The notes under the pieces were generated by a model that worked only from the letters and a program-made list of their open reading frames with translations, was not told the origin of the DNA and ran no database searches. A stretch of 64,000 nt of DNA from NCBI RefSeq assembly GCF_042434915.1, contig NZ_CP170198.1, positions 3,162,001 to 3,226,000 on the forward strand. Reading direction: 5' to 3'. Positions 26,482-35,656 of this stretch are shown here, piece after piece. Made by a program: the position numbers and the translations under genes. This DNA is from Aquimarina sp042434915 (lineage in GTDB: Bacteria; Bacteroidota; Bacteroidia; Flavobacteriales; Flavobacteriaceae). Each line of letters opens with the position of its first letter. Positions within the stretch are counted from its first letter, which is position 1.

Positions 26482-26583
26482 AACTAATTAAATTTAAAAT
26501 CTTTGACTCTGTGATTTTATGGTACTTTTAAAGTACCTAAAGATAAAATCAATAGAAAAATACACAGTTATCTAAGAGTTGGG

Positions 26584-27084
26584 TTATGATGGATCTATTA
26601 AAAATAGTGGTTGATCAAATTCCACAGGTGATGAATCATCCACGAGTAATTTTACGATCGTTCCCGAAACTTCACTTTCAATTTCATTGAAGAGTTTCAT
26701 CGCCTCGATAACGCAAAGTACATCTCCTTCTTTAATTGAGTCACCAACTTCAACAAAGGCAGGTTTATCTGGAGAAGGTTTGCGATAAAAAGTTCCTATA
26801 ATAGGGGATTTTATAGTAATATATTTTGAGTTATCCTCTTCCGCTTTGCTTGCACCCTCGGTAGTTGTAGCGACTGGGTTAGGAGTTACAGGTATTGGTG
26901 CCTGACTCATTTGATGACTTGGCATCTGAGCATTCATAGGGATTTGCTGTAAAATAGTGGTTTCTTTACTATCTTCAGATCCTGTTTTAATGGTGATTTT
27001 AACATCATCCATTTCTAATTTTACTTCGCTAGCTCCCGACTTGGCTACGAATTTAATTAAATTCTGAATTTCTTTTAAATCCAT
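26584..27084 (-). CDS. accB: acetyl-CoA carboxylase biotin carboxyl carrier protein
   Basis: A 166-aa carrier protein. The N-terminal helix MDLKEIQNLIKFV is typical of AccB. A Pro/Thr/Gln-rich linker (about 50-88) leads to the biotinyl domain, with the biotin-accepting Lys in CVIEAMKLFNEIE (about Lys130). PIIGTFYRKPSPDKPAFVEVG opens the lipoyl-like fold. It carries CO2 between AccC and the carboxyltransferase. It lies 28 bp after fabH and probably shares its promoter. Confidence 0.95.
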   Translation of the reverse strand: MDLKEIQNLIKFVAKSGASEVKLEMDDVKITIKTGSEDSKETTILQQIPMNAQMPSHQMSQAPIPVTPNPVATTTEGASKAEEDNSKYITIKSPIIGTFYRKPSPDKPAFVEVGDSIKEGDVLCVIEAMKLFNEIESEVSGTIVKLLVDDSSPVEFDQPLFLIDPS

Positions 27085-27112
27085 AATATAGTGTATTGTG
27101 TTTTGTTATTAT

Positions 27113-28108
27113 TTAGGAATTATAAGCCCATTTTAGATAAATAGAACCCCAGGTAAAGCCTCCACCAAACGAGGCAAAAACAATATTATCTCCTTTTTTC
27201 AGTTGCTTTTCAAAATCACTTAATAAAAGGGGTAAGGTTGCAGAGGTTGTATTGCCATATTTTTGAATATTCATTAGAACTTTAGTTTCGTCTAGATTCA
27301 TGCGATTTGCAGTAGCATCAATGATACGCTTATTCGCCTGATGAGCCACCAACCAGTCTACATCATCTCCAGATAAATTATTGCGCTCCATTATTTTACT
27401 ACTAGCGTCAGCCATATTAGATACGGCATATTTGAAAACAGACTTTCCATCTTGTTGAACAAAGTGTTGTTTTTTAGTTACAGTTTCTTCTGAAGGTGGT
27501 AGTAATGAACCACCAGCTTCTATTTTAAGAAACTGTCTACCGATTCCATCGGTACGCAAATATTCATCTTGAAATCCTAGTCCTTCTTCGTTTGGTTCAA
27601 AGAGTACGGCGCCACCACCATCTCCAAAAATAATACACGTTGCACGATCAGTGTAATCTATGATAGAGGACATTTTATCGGCTCCAATAAGTAGTATTTT
27701 TTTATACCTACCAGATTCAATATAGCTCGAGGCTGTCGACATACCATATAAAAAGCTTGAACATGCTGCTTGTAGGTCATAAGAGAATGCATTAACAGCA
27801 CCTATTTGAGAGGCTACAAAAGCAGCTGTAGATGCAACTGGGAGATCTGGTGTAGCGGTTGCAAAAATAACCATGTCAATTTCTGATGGGTCAAGATTGC
27901 GTTTTGCAATTAAATCTTCTGCTGCTTTGATTCCAAGATAAGAAGTTCCTTTGTCTTTGTCTTTTAGGATTCTTCTTTCTTTAATTCCTGTACGACTGGT
28001 TATCCATTCGTCATTTGTGTCCACCATTGTTTCTAAAATCGCATTGGTTAAGACGTAATCTGGCACATAAGCACCTACTGCTGTAATAGCGGCTGAGATT
28101 TTACTCAT
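27113..28108 (-). CDS. fabH: 3-oxoacyl-[ACP] synthase III
   Basis: A 331-aa ketosynthase III. Active-site residues are Cys in QAACSSFLYG (about 115), His in WLVAHQANKRI (about 257) and Asn in KYGNTTSATLPLL (about 287). The N-terminal ITAVGAYVPDYVLTN and TSRTGIKERRI are also typical. FabH condenses acyl-CoA with malonyl-ACP to start fatty acid synthesis. It is first in a fabH-accB-accC set that couples malonyl-CoA supply to chain initiation. A -33/-7 promoter (TTG, 20 bp, TATTTTGC) lies about 80 bp upstream. Confidence 0.95.
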   Translation of the reverse strand: MSKISAAITAVGAYVPDYVLTNAILETMVDTNDEWITSRTGIKERRILKDKDKGTSYLGIKAAEDLIAKRNLDPSEIDMVIFATATPDLPVASTAAFVASQIGAVNAFSYDLQAACSSFLYGMSTASSYIESGRYKKILLIGADKMSSIIDYTDRATCIIFGDGGGAVLFEPNEEGLGFQDEYLRTDGIGRQFLKIEAGGSLLPPSEETVTKKQHFVQQDGKSVFKYAVSNMADASSKIMERNNLSGDDVDWLVAHQANKRIIDATANRMNLDETKVLMNIQKYGNTTSATLPLLLSDFEKQLKKGDNIVFASFGGGFTWGSIYLKWAYNS

Positions 28109-28191
28109 ATCTTGGTTTTAGTTTCCGTGCTTAGAGAGATATAAGGACTCAAAAAGCCGTTGAAATTACTAAATTATATGTAAATATGGCG

Positions 28192-28221
28192 CAAAATAGT
28201 GGGATTTTGACACATATTCAA
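28192..28221 (-). promoter_or_regulatory. promoter for fabH-accB-accC
   Basis: Minus strand: TTG at 28219-28221, then 20 bp, then TATTTTG at 28192-28198 (close to TAnnTTTG). It lies just downstream of the rpmF terminator, which fits a new transcription unit. Confidence 0.45.
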
Positions 28222-28225
28222 CTAA

Positions 28226-28258
28226 AAACAAAAAAACTCTCACTTATGTGAGAGTTAT
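28226..28258 (-). terminator. intrinsic terminator after rpmF
   Basis: Minus-strand hairpin AACTCTCAC-ATAA-GTGAGAGTT followed by a run of T, 23 bp beyond the rpmF stop. Confidence 0.82.
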
Positions 28259-28280
28259 AGTTTGATTTTTAACAGTTTGC

Positions 28281-28481
28281 TTATGCGGCTGTTTCTTCTT
28301 CTGTGTTGTCAATTACGATTTGACCACGATAGTATAATTTTCCTTCGTGCCAATGTGCTCTATGGTATAAATGTGCTTCACCAGTAGTTGGATCAATAGC
28401 AATTTGTGGTACAGAAGCTTTATAATGTGTTCTTCTTTTATCTCTTCTCGTTTTTGAGGTCTTTCTTTTAGGATGTGCCAT
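28281..28481 (-). CDS. rpmF: 50S ribosomal protein L32 (Cys-free form)
   Basis: A 66-aa protein with the L32 N-terminus MAHPKRKTSKTRRDKRRTHYKA and the central TGEAHLYHRAHWHEGKLYYRG. Many bacterial L32 proteins bind Zn with four Cys; this one has no cysteine at all, so it is a zinc-independent form. It lies 9 bp downstream of the DUF177 gene, the usual partner, and is followed by a terminator instead of the plsX-fabH continuation seen in many bacteria; fabH starts 172 bp later from its own promoter. Confidence 0.95.
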   Translation of the reverse strand: MAHPKRKTSKTRRDKRRTHYKASVPQIAIDPTTGEAHLYHRAHWHEGKLYYRGQIVIDNTEEETAA

Positions 28482-28490
28482 TGCTAAATA

Positions 28491-29030
28491 TTATTTATCG
28501 TTTAATAAGTTTTTTAATTTATTCCAACGAGGGTCAATATCCTCGTCATTTTTTTGTGTTGTGTTCTCTTTAGGACTAAGTTCATCTAACTTTTCAAGTA
28601 CTTTAGAATTTAATGTTCCGTCTTCTACACCTGGGTGTACCCTTTTGTAAGGCACGGCCAAAGCTATTAATTCGTAAATGTATTGTTGTACATTTACTTC
28701 ATACGCTCCGTATGGAAGGATCAAAAGTTCTTCATTTTCATCATTATACGTTTCGCCAAAATTAACTACCAAAAATAATTCATTATTAATGGGTAAGTCA
28801 AAAGGTTCATCGGTAACATCACAATTTACATTTACAAAACCTGTAGCTGTAAATTTGAGTTCCAACATGGTATTCTTTTTATTGAATTCTAGCACCACAC
28901 GTACTGTGGCTGCATTAAATTCGTCATACTCAAAATGTTCAAAGAACGTATTGTCAATTTGATATTCAAACTGGTGTATTCCTTGCTTCAGTCCAACAAA
29001 AGGGATGTTATACGCTTTTAGTTGTTTCAT
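28491..29030 (-). CDS. DUF177 (YceD) family protein
   Basis: A 179-aa protein recognised by context and by weakly conserved blocks. KAYNIPFVGLKQGIHQFEYQID is at the N-terminus, and MLELKFTATGFVNVNCDVTDEPFDLPI in the middle has the CxV-TxEPFxLPI pattern. IDPRWNKLKNLLNDK, at the C-terminus, is the DPRW-x-L-xx-L end typical of this family. YceD proteins are linked to 23S rRNA/L32 handling in plants and bacteria. It sits immediately upstream of rpmF, the conserved order. A TATCTTTG promoter box lies 45 bp upstream. Confidence 0.88.
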   Translation of the reverse strand: MKQLKAYNIPFVGLKQGIHQFEYQIDNTFFEHFEYDEFNAATVRVVLEFNKKNTMLELKFTATGFVNVNCDVTDEPFDLPINNELFLVVNFGETYNDENEELLILPYGAYEVNVQQYIYELIALAVPYKRVHPGVEDGTLNSKVLEKLDELSPKENTTQKNDEDIDPRWNKLKNLLNDK

Positions 29031-29075
29031 TTCATCATCAGTTTCAGGCTTTTGCTATATTGGCAAAGGCGGGTG

Positions 29076-29083
29076 CAAAGATA
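29076..29083 (-). promoter_or_regulatory. -7 promoter box for DUF177-rpmF
   Basis: Minus-strand TATCTTTG, an exact TAnnTTTG match, 45 bp before the DUF177 ATG; a TTTG lies 15 bp upstream of it. Confidence 0.45.
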
Positions 29084-29236
29084 ATAAAAAAATTTTATCA
29101 AAGTACTTTTGTAAATAAAATTATATCAGATTGTTACTTTATGTTAGATTACAACATTTTTCATGCCTACTATTCCTTTTAGCATATGGTCTACTAAGTA
29201 TTTTGAAATAGTAATTTGAAATTTTTTCCCAAATTA

Positions 29237-30295
29237 TTATTTACGTTGTATGGGTTTACGAGCGTGTTTCTTCAAAGGGTTTTCAGTTAGAATTTTATAT
29301 TCGTTACGTTTTTTGAAAATGGATAGCGCAGCGAATACGGCTTCTTTAAAAGAACTGGGGTCTGCAACACCTTTGCCTGCAATTTCGAACGCTGTCCCAT
29401 GATCGGGGGAAGTACGCACTTTGTCTAGCCCTGCAGTATAGTTTACGCCTTTCCCAAAAGACAGTGTTTTAAAAGGTATTAAACCTTGATCATGATAGGC
29501 AGCAATTATTGCATCAAATGTAGTATATGTTTTGGATCCAAAAAAACTATCGGCTGCATAGGGCCCATATACAAGCTTATTTTCTTCTCTTATTTTTTGA
29601 AGTGTTGGTTTTAAAATTTCTTGATCTTCTTTACCAATAACTCCGTTGTCACCACTGTGAGGGTTGATACCTAATACAGCAATTTTTGGTTTAGAAATAC
29701 CAAAATCTTGTTGGAGTGTAGAGTATATAGTGTTAATTTTACTTTGTATCAAAGTTGGAGTTATAGTCTGAGCGATATCTTTTAAAGCTACATGATCTGT
29801 GAGTAAACCGATTTTGAGATCATCGGTTATCATAAACATAAGGCTGTCTCCATTAAATTCTTGATTTAAATAATCTGTGTGTCCAGGAAATTTAAAATCT
29901 TCTGCCTGTATACTTGCTTTGTTAATTGGTGCAGTAACCAAAACATCTATTTCATTATTTTTTAATGCGTTGGTAGCTGCCTTTAGAGATTTAATCGCAT
30001 AGGCACCAATCGTAGCATCTTCCTTTCCAAAATTAATAGCTACAGATTCTTTCCAAACATTGAGAATATTTACTTTTCCGTCTAGAATTTGAGAAGTAGT
30101 GTCAATGCCATGTAAGTTGATAGTACTTTTGAGTTGCTTTTTCAAAAAAGAAAGTACTTTTACCGAAGCAAATATAACTGGAGTGCAAAAATCCAACATG
30201 CGAGGATCTTCAAAAGTCTTCATAATTACCTCACTTCCAATTCCATTAAGATCTCCAATGGATATACCAACTCTTATTCTTTCTTCTTTCTTCAT
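29237..30295 (-). CDS. pdxA: 4-hydroxythreonine-4-phosphate dehydrogenase
   Basis: A 352-aa enzyme with the PdxA layout: VGISIGDLNGIGSEVIMKTF near the start, TAPINKASI, the FPGHTDYL motif and LLTDHVALKDI. Later blocks are the metal-site AVLGINPHSGDNGVIG and the AAYHDQGLIPFK and SPDHGTAFEIAGKG blocks, with metal/substrate His. It oxidises 4-phosphohydroxy-L-threonine in pyridoxal-phosphate synthesis. It is divergent from ribE (84-bp gap) with a -7 box on each strand in the gap. It has a basic C-terminal tail (KKHARKPIQRK), somewhat longer than the usual end. Confidence 0.93.
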   Translation of the reverse strand: MKKEERIRVGISIGDLNGIGSEVIMKTFEDPRMLDFCTPVIFASVKVLSFLKKQLKSTINLHGIDTTSQILDGKVNILNVWKESVAINFGKEDATIGAYAIKSLKAATNALKNNEIDVLVTAPINKASIQAEDFKFPGHTDYLNQEFNGDSLMFMITDDLKIGLLTDHVALKDIAQTITPTLIQSKINTIYSTLQQDFGISKPKIAVLGINPHSGDNGVIGKEDQEILKPTLQKIREENKLVYGPYAADSFFGSKTYTTFDAIIAAYHDQGLIPFKTLSFGKGVNYTAGLDKVRTSPDHGTAFEIAGKGVADPSSFKEAVFAALSIFKKRNEYKILTENPLKKHARKPIQRK

Positions 30296-30313
30296 TTTAA
30301 GCGCGTTTATGAT

Positions 30314-30321
30314 TATTTTTG
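30314..30321 (+). promoter_or_regulatory. -7 promoter box for ribE
   Basis: TATTTTTG fits TAnnTTTG, 58 bp before the ribE ATG, in the 84-bp divergent gap; no clear -33 element. Confidence 0.35.
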
Positions 30322-30353
30322 CGACTCACGAGACGTATCAACTAATCCGTGCG

Positions 30354-30361
30354 CAAATTTA
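30354..30361 (-). promoter_or_regulatory. -7 promoter box for pdxA
   Basis: Minus-strand TAAATTTG, exact TAnnTTTG match, 58 bp before the pdxA ATG. Confidence 0.4.
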
Positions 30362-30379
30362 ACTAAATAATTCGCAATT

Positions 30380-30967
30380 ATGTTCACAGGGATCATCGAA
30401 GAATTAGGTAAAGTAGATCATCTAACTTCTAATAAGGAGAATCTTCATATAACAATCAAGACCAATTTTACAGATGAATTAAAGATTGATCAAAGCGTTG
30501 CGCATAACGGAGTATGCCTCACGGTTGTAGCGATTAACGAAGGAACTTATACGGTAACGGCTATCAAAGAAACGTTGGAAAAAACAAATTTGTCCACACT
30601 CAAGATAGGAGACCTGGTCAATTTAGAACGCGGAATGAAGCTTGGTGCCAGATTGGATGGACATCTTGTACAAGGCCATGTAGATCAAACAGGTATATGT
30701 AAAGACGTTAAAGAAGCTAACGGTAGCTGGTATTATACATTTACGTATGATACGAGTATGGGTAATATAACGATTGAAAAAGGATCAATCACAGTAAATG
30801 GCGTGAGCTTAACTGTTGTGGATTCTAAGACTGGAGAGTTTAGTGTTGCTATCATTCCTTATACATACAAGCATACTACCTTCAACACACTTTATAAAGG
30901 GTCAATCGTAAATCTCGAGTTTGATGTCATTGGTAAATATGTAACCCGTCTTCAGCAGCTTCAGTAA
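30380..30967 (+). CDS. ribE: riboflavin synthase, alpha subunit
   Basis: A 195-aa enzyme made of two homologous lumazine-binding barrels. The first starts with MFTGIIEELGKV and contains SVAHNGVCLTVV. The second repeats the pattern (DGHLVQGHVDQTG, then GSITVNGVSLTVVD). It joins two 6,7-dimethyl-8-ribityllumazine molecules to riboflavin and a pyrimidine. The length is as expected. No FMN riboswitch fits in the 84-bp upstream gap. A 23-bp perfect palindrome starts 44 bp after its stop. Confidence 0.94.
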   Translation: MFTGIIEELGKVDHLTSNKENLHITIKTNFTDELKIDQSVAHNGVCLTVVAINEGTYTVTAIKETLEKTNLSTLKIGDLVNLERGMKLGARLDGHLVQGHVDQTGICKDVKEANGSWYYTFTYDTSMGNITIEKGSITVNGVSLTVVDSKTGEFSVAIIPYTYKHTTFNTLYKGSIVNLEFDVIGKYVTRLQQLQ

Positions 30968-31010
30968 AATACAAGTAGAAACAATTAGTTTTATTTTTTC
31001 ATAGTACTAT

Positions 31011-31033
31011 TATTTACGGTTTAACCGTAAATA
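31011..31033. promoter_or_regulatory. 23-bp perfect palindrome between ribE and adhesin gene
   Basis: Two 11-bp arms (TATTTACGGTT and its complement) around one central base. No T-run follows, so it is not a typical terminator; size and symmetry suit an operator for a dimeric regulator controlling the adhesin operon, 185 bp upstream of its start. Confidence 0.4.
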
Positions 31034-31113
31034 ACTGATTTAAATGTAATTAAACTGTTAAAATAGTAGGGTTTTTATAGTAGTTAAGCGTTTTAGATAT
31101 ACATTTAGTTCGC

Positions 31114-31137
31114 AATGTCTTTACCCCAATAGACATT
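31114..31137. promoter_or_regulatory. inverted repeat in adhesin upstream region
   Basis: AATGTCT and AGACATT around a 10-bp spacer, 80 bp before the adhesin ATG; could be a regulator site or a 5' UTR hairpin. Nothing else recognisable is in the 251-bp gap apart from the 23-bp palindrome. Confidence 0.3.
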
Positions 31138-31218
31138 TTCATCAACAACAATTTATTTATAGTTGCAACCCCATTGCATGACTAATCGATGATTTTATGA
31201 ACGATCAAACCTACATTT

Positions 31219-34200
31219 ATGAAAGAAATTTCGACTACCCACGCTCTCGTATTAAAAGTACTATGGATTGCTATGTTATTTTTAGCTACTCCTACAGCAG
31301 TTTTAACTGCACAAACTCAGGTTTTTGCTAATATCATTGTAAACGAATCCAACGTAGATTTAGCAACGAATGCCACCGATGGTGATCTCGCTACAAAAGC
31401 AGAGGTGCGTGCTTTTCCAGGAAGGCTCTTACCCTTGCCAGTTCAGCCTTCGTATTCGGGTGTTCTAGAAATGGAATTTCCATCTTTACTACCTGCAAAC
31501 ACTACTTCTTACGTTAAAATTGATACAGATTATAATTTGCTGCCCGCTTTGTTAGGAGGGAGCCTAGGAGGTGTTTTGACCGAGATATTAGATTTGGTTC
31601 TTATTGGAAATCAAGAATTCACAGTGGAAGCTCTAAACAATAACACGGTTGTTCTAGATGGAGACTCTGCGGTCGAAAATAGTTTTGCTCAATCAAATTT
31701 AAAAATTATAATAGATGCAGCTGGCAACTATTATATTGCCCTTACACCTACTCAACCCTATAATCGTATTAGATTAACCAATAGAATTAATACGATAATT
31801 GAATTAGACCCAGATCCCGTGAAAAAGCTTAGTGTGTATGGAGCATATTATGTGAGTGATGCTAATAACTGTGGGGGAGCAAGTTTTACCTCATTTGATG
31901 GTAGCGGTCTTAATCTTGACGCATTAACTTTGGGTGGAGCAGGGGTTACTAATCCCGAAAATGTTTTAGATAACGACGAGACTACTTTCTCTGAGTTAAG
32001 TTTAGGTTTGATAGCCGTTGGAGCTTCTATAGAACAAATTATTTATTTTGAAGGAGCCTCTGCCGCTACTGATAATTTTAGTATTCGTTTACGTTTAGAT
32101 CCTTCTTTACTAACACTAGGAATCGCAAATTTTATAAATATTAAAGGGTATAATGGAGATACGCTAGTGCAATCCACGGAACTTTCTGCACTTTTAAATG
32201 TTGACTTACTTACATTACTACAAAACAATCAAATTGGAACCATTTCATTTACACCAGGTGCTCCGATAGATCGCATAGCTATAGAATTCTCTTCCTTTGC
32301 AAGTGTCTCGATTACTCAACGATTAGAATTATATGACGTCACTAGGACACCAGCCTTACCAACTATAGATGCTGGTTCACAAAATGTAACTATTTGTGAA
32401 GGAGATACCGCTAGTTTGGTTGCCACGGCAAATCCTGCATCGCTCCAATTAAAATGGTACGATGCTATAATAGGAGGTAATTTATTAGCTACAGTAAATT
32501 CTGGCGAAGTTTTTAATACTCCTGTAGTAACCACAGATACTACTTTTTATGTGGCAACAAATAAAGTAGGATGTGCCAATGAATCTGTACGGCTACCAGT
32601 AGTTGTGTTGGTTCAAGAAAACACACTTGCGCCAACTATAACATTAGATTCAAATATAACCGTTGATGATATAGTTAATGCAACTGAGGCTGCAGGAAAT
32701 GTAATTATAGAGGGTACAGCGAGTGGAGATGCTAAGGTTAATGATGAGGTAAAATTATTTATAAATTCTACAGAATATACTGGAACTGTTGGAAGTGATT
32801 TTAGGTTTTCAATCACCGTAAATGGAAGTGATCTTGTAGCAGATTCTGATAAAATTATAGATGCTTCTTTAGAAACCAGCAATGGAGTGTGTTCTAGAAT
32901 AATCACGGATACTGAAGCTTATGAAATAGACCTAGTAAATCCTGTCGTTCCTACAGTAGATTTATTAACTACCAATGATACAACACCTACACTTACTGGA
33001 ACAGTAGATAGTGATGACACCCTTACGGTGACAGTAAACGGAATTACCTATACAGAAGGAGACGGTAATTTAACCGACAATACAAACGATACTTGGACAC
33101 TTCAGATTCCCACAGGAAATGAGTTACCAGAGAACACTTATGATGTGGAGGCTATCGCTACAGATACTGCAGGCAATGAGTCAACAGATATCACCTCAAA
33201 TGAGTTAACGATTGATACTTCTGACCCTTTCGTTCCCACAGTAGATTTATTAACTACAAATGATACAACACCTACACTTACAGGAACAGTAGATAGTGAT
33301 GACACCCTTACGGTGACAGTAAACGGAATTACCTATACAGAAGGAGACGGTAATTTAACCGACAATACAAACGATACTTGGACACTTCAGATTCCCACAG
33401 GAAATGAGTTACCAGAGAACACTTATGATGTGGAGGCTATCGCTACAGATACTGCTGGCAATGAGTCAACAGATATCACCTCAAATGAGTTAACGATTGA
33501 TACTTCTGACCCTTTCGTTCCCACAGTAGATTTATTAACTACAAATGATACAACACCTACACTTACAGGAACAGTAGATAGTGATGACAACCTTACAGTG
33601 ACAGTAAACGGAGTTACCTATACAGAAGGAGACGGGGATTTAACCGACAATACAAACGATACTTGGACACTTCAGATTCCCACAGGAAATGAGTTACCAG
33701 AGAACACTTATGATGTGGAGGCTATCGCTACAGATACTGCAGGCAATGAGTCAACAGATATCACCTCAAATGAGTTAACGATTGATACTTCTGATCCTTT
33801 CGTTCCCACAGTAGATTTATTAACTACAAATGATACAACACCTACACTTACAGGAACAGTAGATAGTGATGACAACCTTACAGTGAGAGTAAACGGAGTT
33901 ACCTATACAGAAGGAGACGGTAATTTAACCGACAATACAAACGATACTTGGACACTTCAGATTCCCACAGGAAATGAGTTACCAGAGAACACTTATGATG
34001 TGGAGGCTATCGCTACAGATACTGCAGGCAATGAGTCAACAGATATCACCTCAAATGAGTTAACGATTGATACTTCTGACCCTTTCGTTCCCACAGTAGA
34101 TTTATTAACTACCAATGATACAACACCTACACTTACAGGAACAGTAGATAGTGATGACGCCCTTACGGTGAGAGTAAACGGAGTTACCTATACAGAAGGA

Positions 34201-35613
34201 GACGGAGATTTAACCGACAACACAAACGATACTTGGACACTTCAGATTCCCATAGGCAATGAGTTGCCAGAGAATACTTATGATGTGGAGGCTATCGCTA
34301 CAGATACTGCTGGCAATGAGTCAATAGATATCACCTCAAATGAGTTAACGATTGATACTTCTGGAGGACCTGAAGCACCTATAGTTGTAATTGTTGAAGA
34401 CACTAACAATGATGGGTTTATTAATCGAGATGAATTAGATGGGTTGATTGATGCTACTATTTCTTTACCTGCGCTAGCCGCGCCTGGAGAAACCATAACA
34501 ATTAATGGGGCCGCTCAGACAATTACTGCATCTCAGGTTGCCGATGGTGAAATAAGAATTACGTACACAAATCCTGGAGAGGGAAACACCCTGACCGTAT
34601 TAGCTACCTACACAAACGCTGCCGCTGTAACCAGTGTTCAAGGAGAGGACAGTGCGACGATAGCTACAACTATGCCGGTAATACCAACGGTAGATGCGCA
34701 AGAAACCTCAGATACAACACCTTTAATTACAGGAACTGCAGATAGTGATGACGCGTTGATGGTAGAAGTGGATGGTGAAATGTATTACGAAGGTGATGGA
34801 GATTTAGTAGATAATACCGATGATACTTGGGCTTTACAAATCCCAGATGATAATGCTTTAGAGGATGGAATTTACGATGTTGTAGTAGAAGCTACAAATA
34901 CTGCCGGTAATGTTGCTACAGATCAAACTACAAATGAGCTACAACTTAGATCCAAAGCAGTATCGTTAGTTACAGATTTGGCAGTTATCAAAGTGGTTGA
35001 TAATATGAATCCATCTATTGGCGAAACAGTTGTATTTACTATCACGGTTCAAAATTTGGGACAAACAAAAGTTGATAGTGTTGAAGTAAGTGAAGTTATT
35101 CAAAGTGGATTCACATTTAGTAATGCAAAAGCTACTGTTGGTAATTATGATTTGAATACTTCTATATGGATGATCTCTACATTAGAGCCTAATACATCTG
35201 CAGAACTCAATATTACAGTTAAGGTTAATGAATCTGGCGAATATTTTAATACAGCAATAGTTCAATCTTCTCTACCCGAAGATCAAGATATGTCAAATAA
35301 TAGTTCTGAAATTGAATTGAATATCAACTGTATTACCGTATTTAATGAGTTTACTCCTAACAATGATGGGTCAAACGATTTTCTTACCATCGACTGTATT
35401 GAAAATTATCCTAACTCGATATTCGAAGTTTATAATCGCTATGGTAATGTAGTATATCAATCTCAAGCGTATAAAAATGACTGGGATGGTATGTCTAATG
35501 TAAGTGGAGTAGTACAAAAAGGTAAAACGTTGCCTACAGGTACTTATTTCTATGTTCTTAAAGTGGATCCCACGATGAAAGAAAAGACGGGATGGATTTA
35601 TATCGGCAGGTAA
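31219..35613 (+). CDS. large secreted adhesin with Ig-like repeats and T9SS type B C-terminal domain
   Basis: A 1464-aa surface protein. In order: signal peptide (about 1-31), an N-terminal beta-rich region repeating discoidin-like themes (about 32-375), and an Ig-like domain (about 378-465, ICEGDTASLVA). Five nearly identical 95-aa Ig-like repeats follow (577-1049). Next are a domain opening with an EF-hand-like loop (DTNNDGFINRDEL, about 1060), a sixth degenerate repeat (about 1154-1245) and a DUF11 domain (about 1252-1368). The C-terminus is a gliding-motility-associated (type B) sorting domain (from about 1370: NEFTPNNDGSNDFL to KTGWIYIGR). It is exported by type IX secretion, for which the adjacent SprF-like protein is the expected partner. 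A cell-surface adhesion or gliding role is inferred. Confidence 0.88.
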   Translation: MKEISTTHALVLKVLWIAMLFLATPTAVLTAQTQVFANIIVNESNVDLATNATDGDLATKAEVRAFPGRLLPLPVQPSYSGVLEMEFPSLLPANTTSYVKIDTDYNLLPALLGGSLGGVLTEILDLVLIGNQEFTVEALNNNTVVLDGDSAVENSFAQSNLKIIIDAAGNYYIALTPTQPYNRIRLTNRINTIIELDPDPVKKLSVYGAYYVSDANNCGGASFTSFDGSGLNLDALTLGGAGVTNPENVLDNDETTFSELSLGLIAVGASIEQIIYFEGASAATDNFSIRLRLDPSLLTLGIANFINIKGYNGDTLVQSTELSALLNVDLLTLLQNNQIGTISFTPGAPIDRIAIEFSSFASVSITQRLELYDVTRTPALPTIDAGSQNVTICEGDTASLVATANPASLQLKWYDAIIGGNLLATVNSGEVFNTPVVTTDTTFYVATNKVGCANESVRLPVVVLVQENTLAPTITLDSNITVDDIVNATEAAGNVIIEGTASGDAKVNDEVKLFINSTEYTGTVGSDFRFSITVNGSDLVADSDKIIDASLETSNGVCSRIITDTEAYEIDLVNPVVPTVDLLTTNDTTPTLTGTVDSDDTLTVTVNGITYTEGDGNLTDNTNDTWTLQIPTGNELPENTYDVEAIATDTAGNESTDITSNELTIDTSDPFVPTVDLLTTNDTTPTLTGTVDSDDTLTVTVNGITYTEGDGNLTDNTNDTWTLQIPTGNELPENTYDVEAIATDTAGNESTDITSNELTIDTSDPFVPTVDLLTTNDTTPTLTGTVDSDDNLTVTVNGVTYTEGDGDLTDNTNDTWTLQIPTGNELPENTYDVEAIATDTAGNESTDITSNELTIDTSDPFVPTVDLLTTNDTTPTLTGTVDSDDNLTVRVNGVTYTEGDGNLTDNTNDTWTLQIPTGNELPENTYDVEAIATDTAGNESTDITSNELTIDTSDPFVPTVDLLTTNDTTPTLTGTVDSDDALTVRVNGVTYTEGDGDLTDNTNDTWTLQIPIGNELPENTYDVEAIATDTAGNESIDITSNELTIDTSGGPEAPIVVIVEDTNNDGFINRDELDGLIDATISLPALAAPGETITINGAAQTITASQVADGEIRITYTNPGEGNTLTVLATYTNAAAVTSVQGEDSATIATTMPVIPTVDAQETSDTTPLITGTADSDDALMVEVDGEMYYEGDGDLVDNTDDTWALQIPDDNALEDGIYDVVVEATNTAGNVATDQTTNELQLRSKAVSLVTDLAVIKVVDNMNPSIGETVVFTITVQNLGQTKVDSVEVSEVIQSGFTFSNAKATVGNYDLNTSIWMISTLEPNTSAELNITVKVNESGEYFNTAIVQSSLPEDQDMSNNSSEIELNINCITVFNEFTPNNDGSNDFLTIDCIENYPNSIFEVYNRYGNVVYQSQAYKNDWDGMSNVSGVVQKGKTLPTGTYFYVLKVDPTMKEKTGWIYIGR
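32947..34365 (+). repeat. five tandem 285-bp repeats within adhesin gene
   Basis: Units start at 32947, 33232, 33517, 33802 and 34087. They differ by only a few bases each, such as GTGACAGT/GTGAGAGT and GGTAAT/GGGGAT. Each encodes a 95-aa Ig-like module beginning VPTVDLLTTNDTTPTLTGT. The last unit diverges in its final codons (SGGP instead of SDPF). Such high identity points to recent amplification or gene conversion, and copy number probably varies between strains. Confidence 0.93.
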
Positions 35614-35656
35614 TACTTTGTAACCACTTCATTTTACTAACTTAAACAATAGGAAT

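Noticed and set aside
30296..30379. FMN riboswitch before ribE
   Set aside because: The 84-bp gap is too short for the conserved six-helix element and shows none of its conserved blocks.
32947..34365. CRISPR-like array
   Set aside because: Repeats are 285 bp, in frame and coding; there are no spacers.
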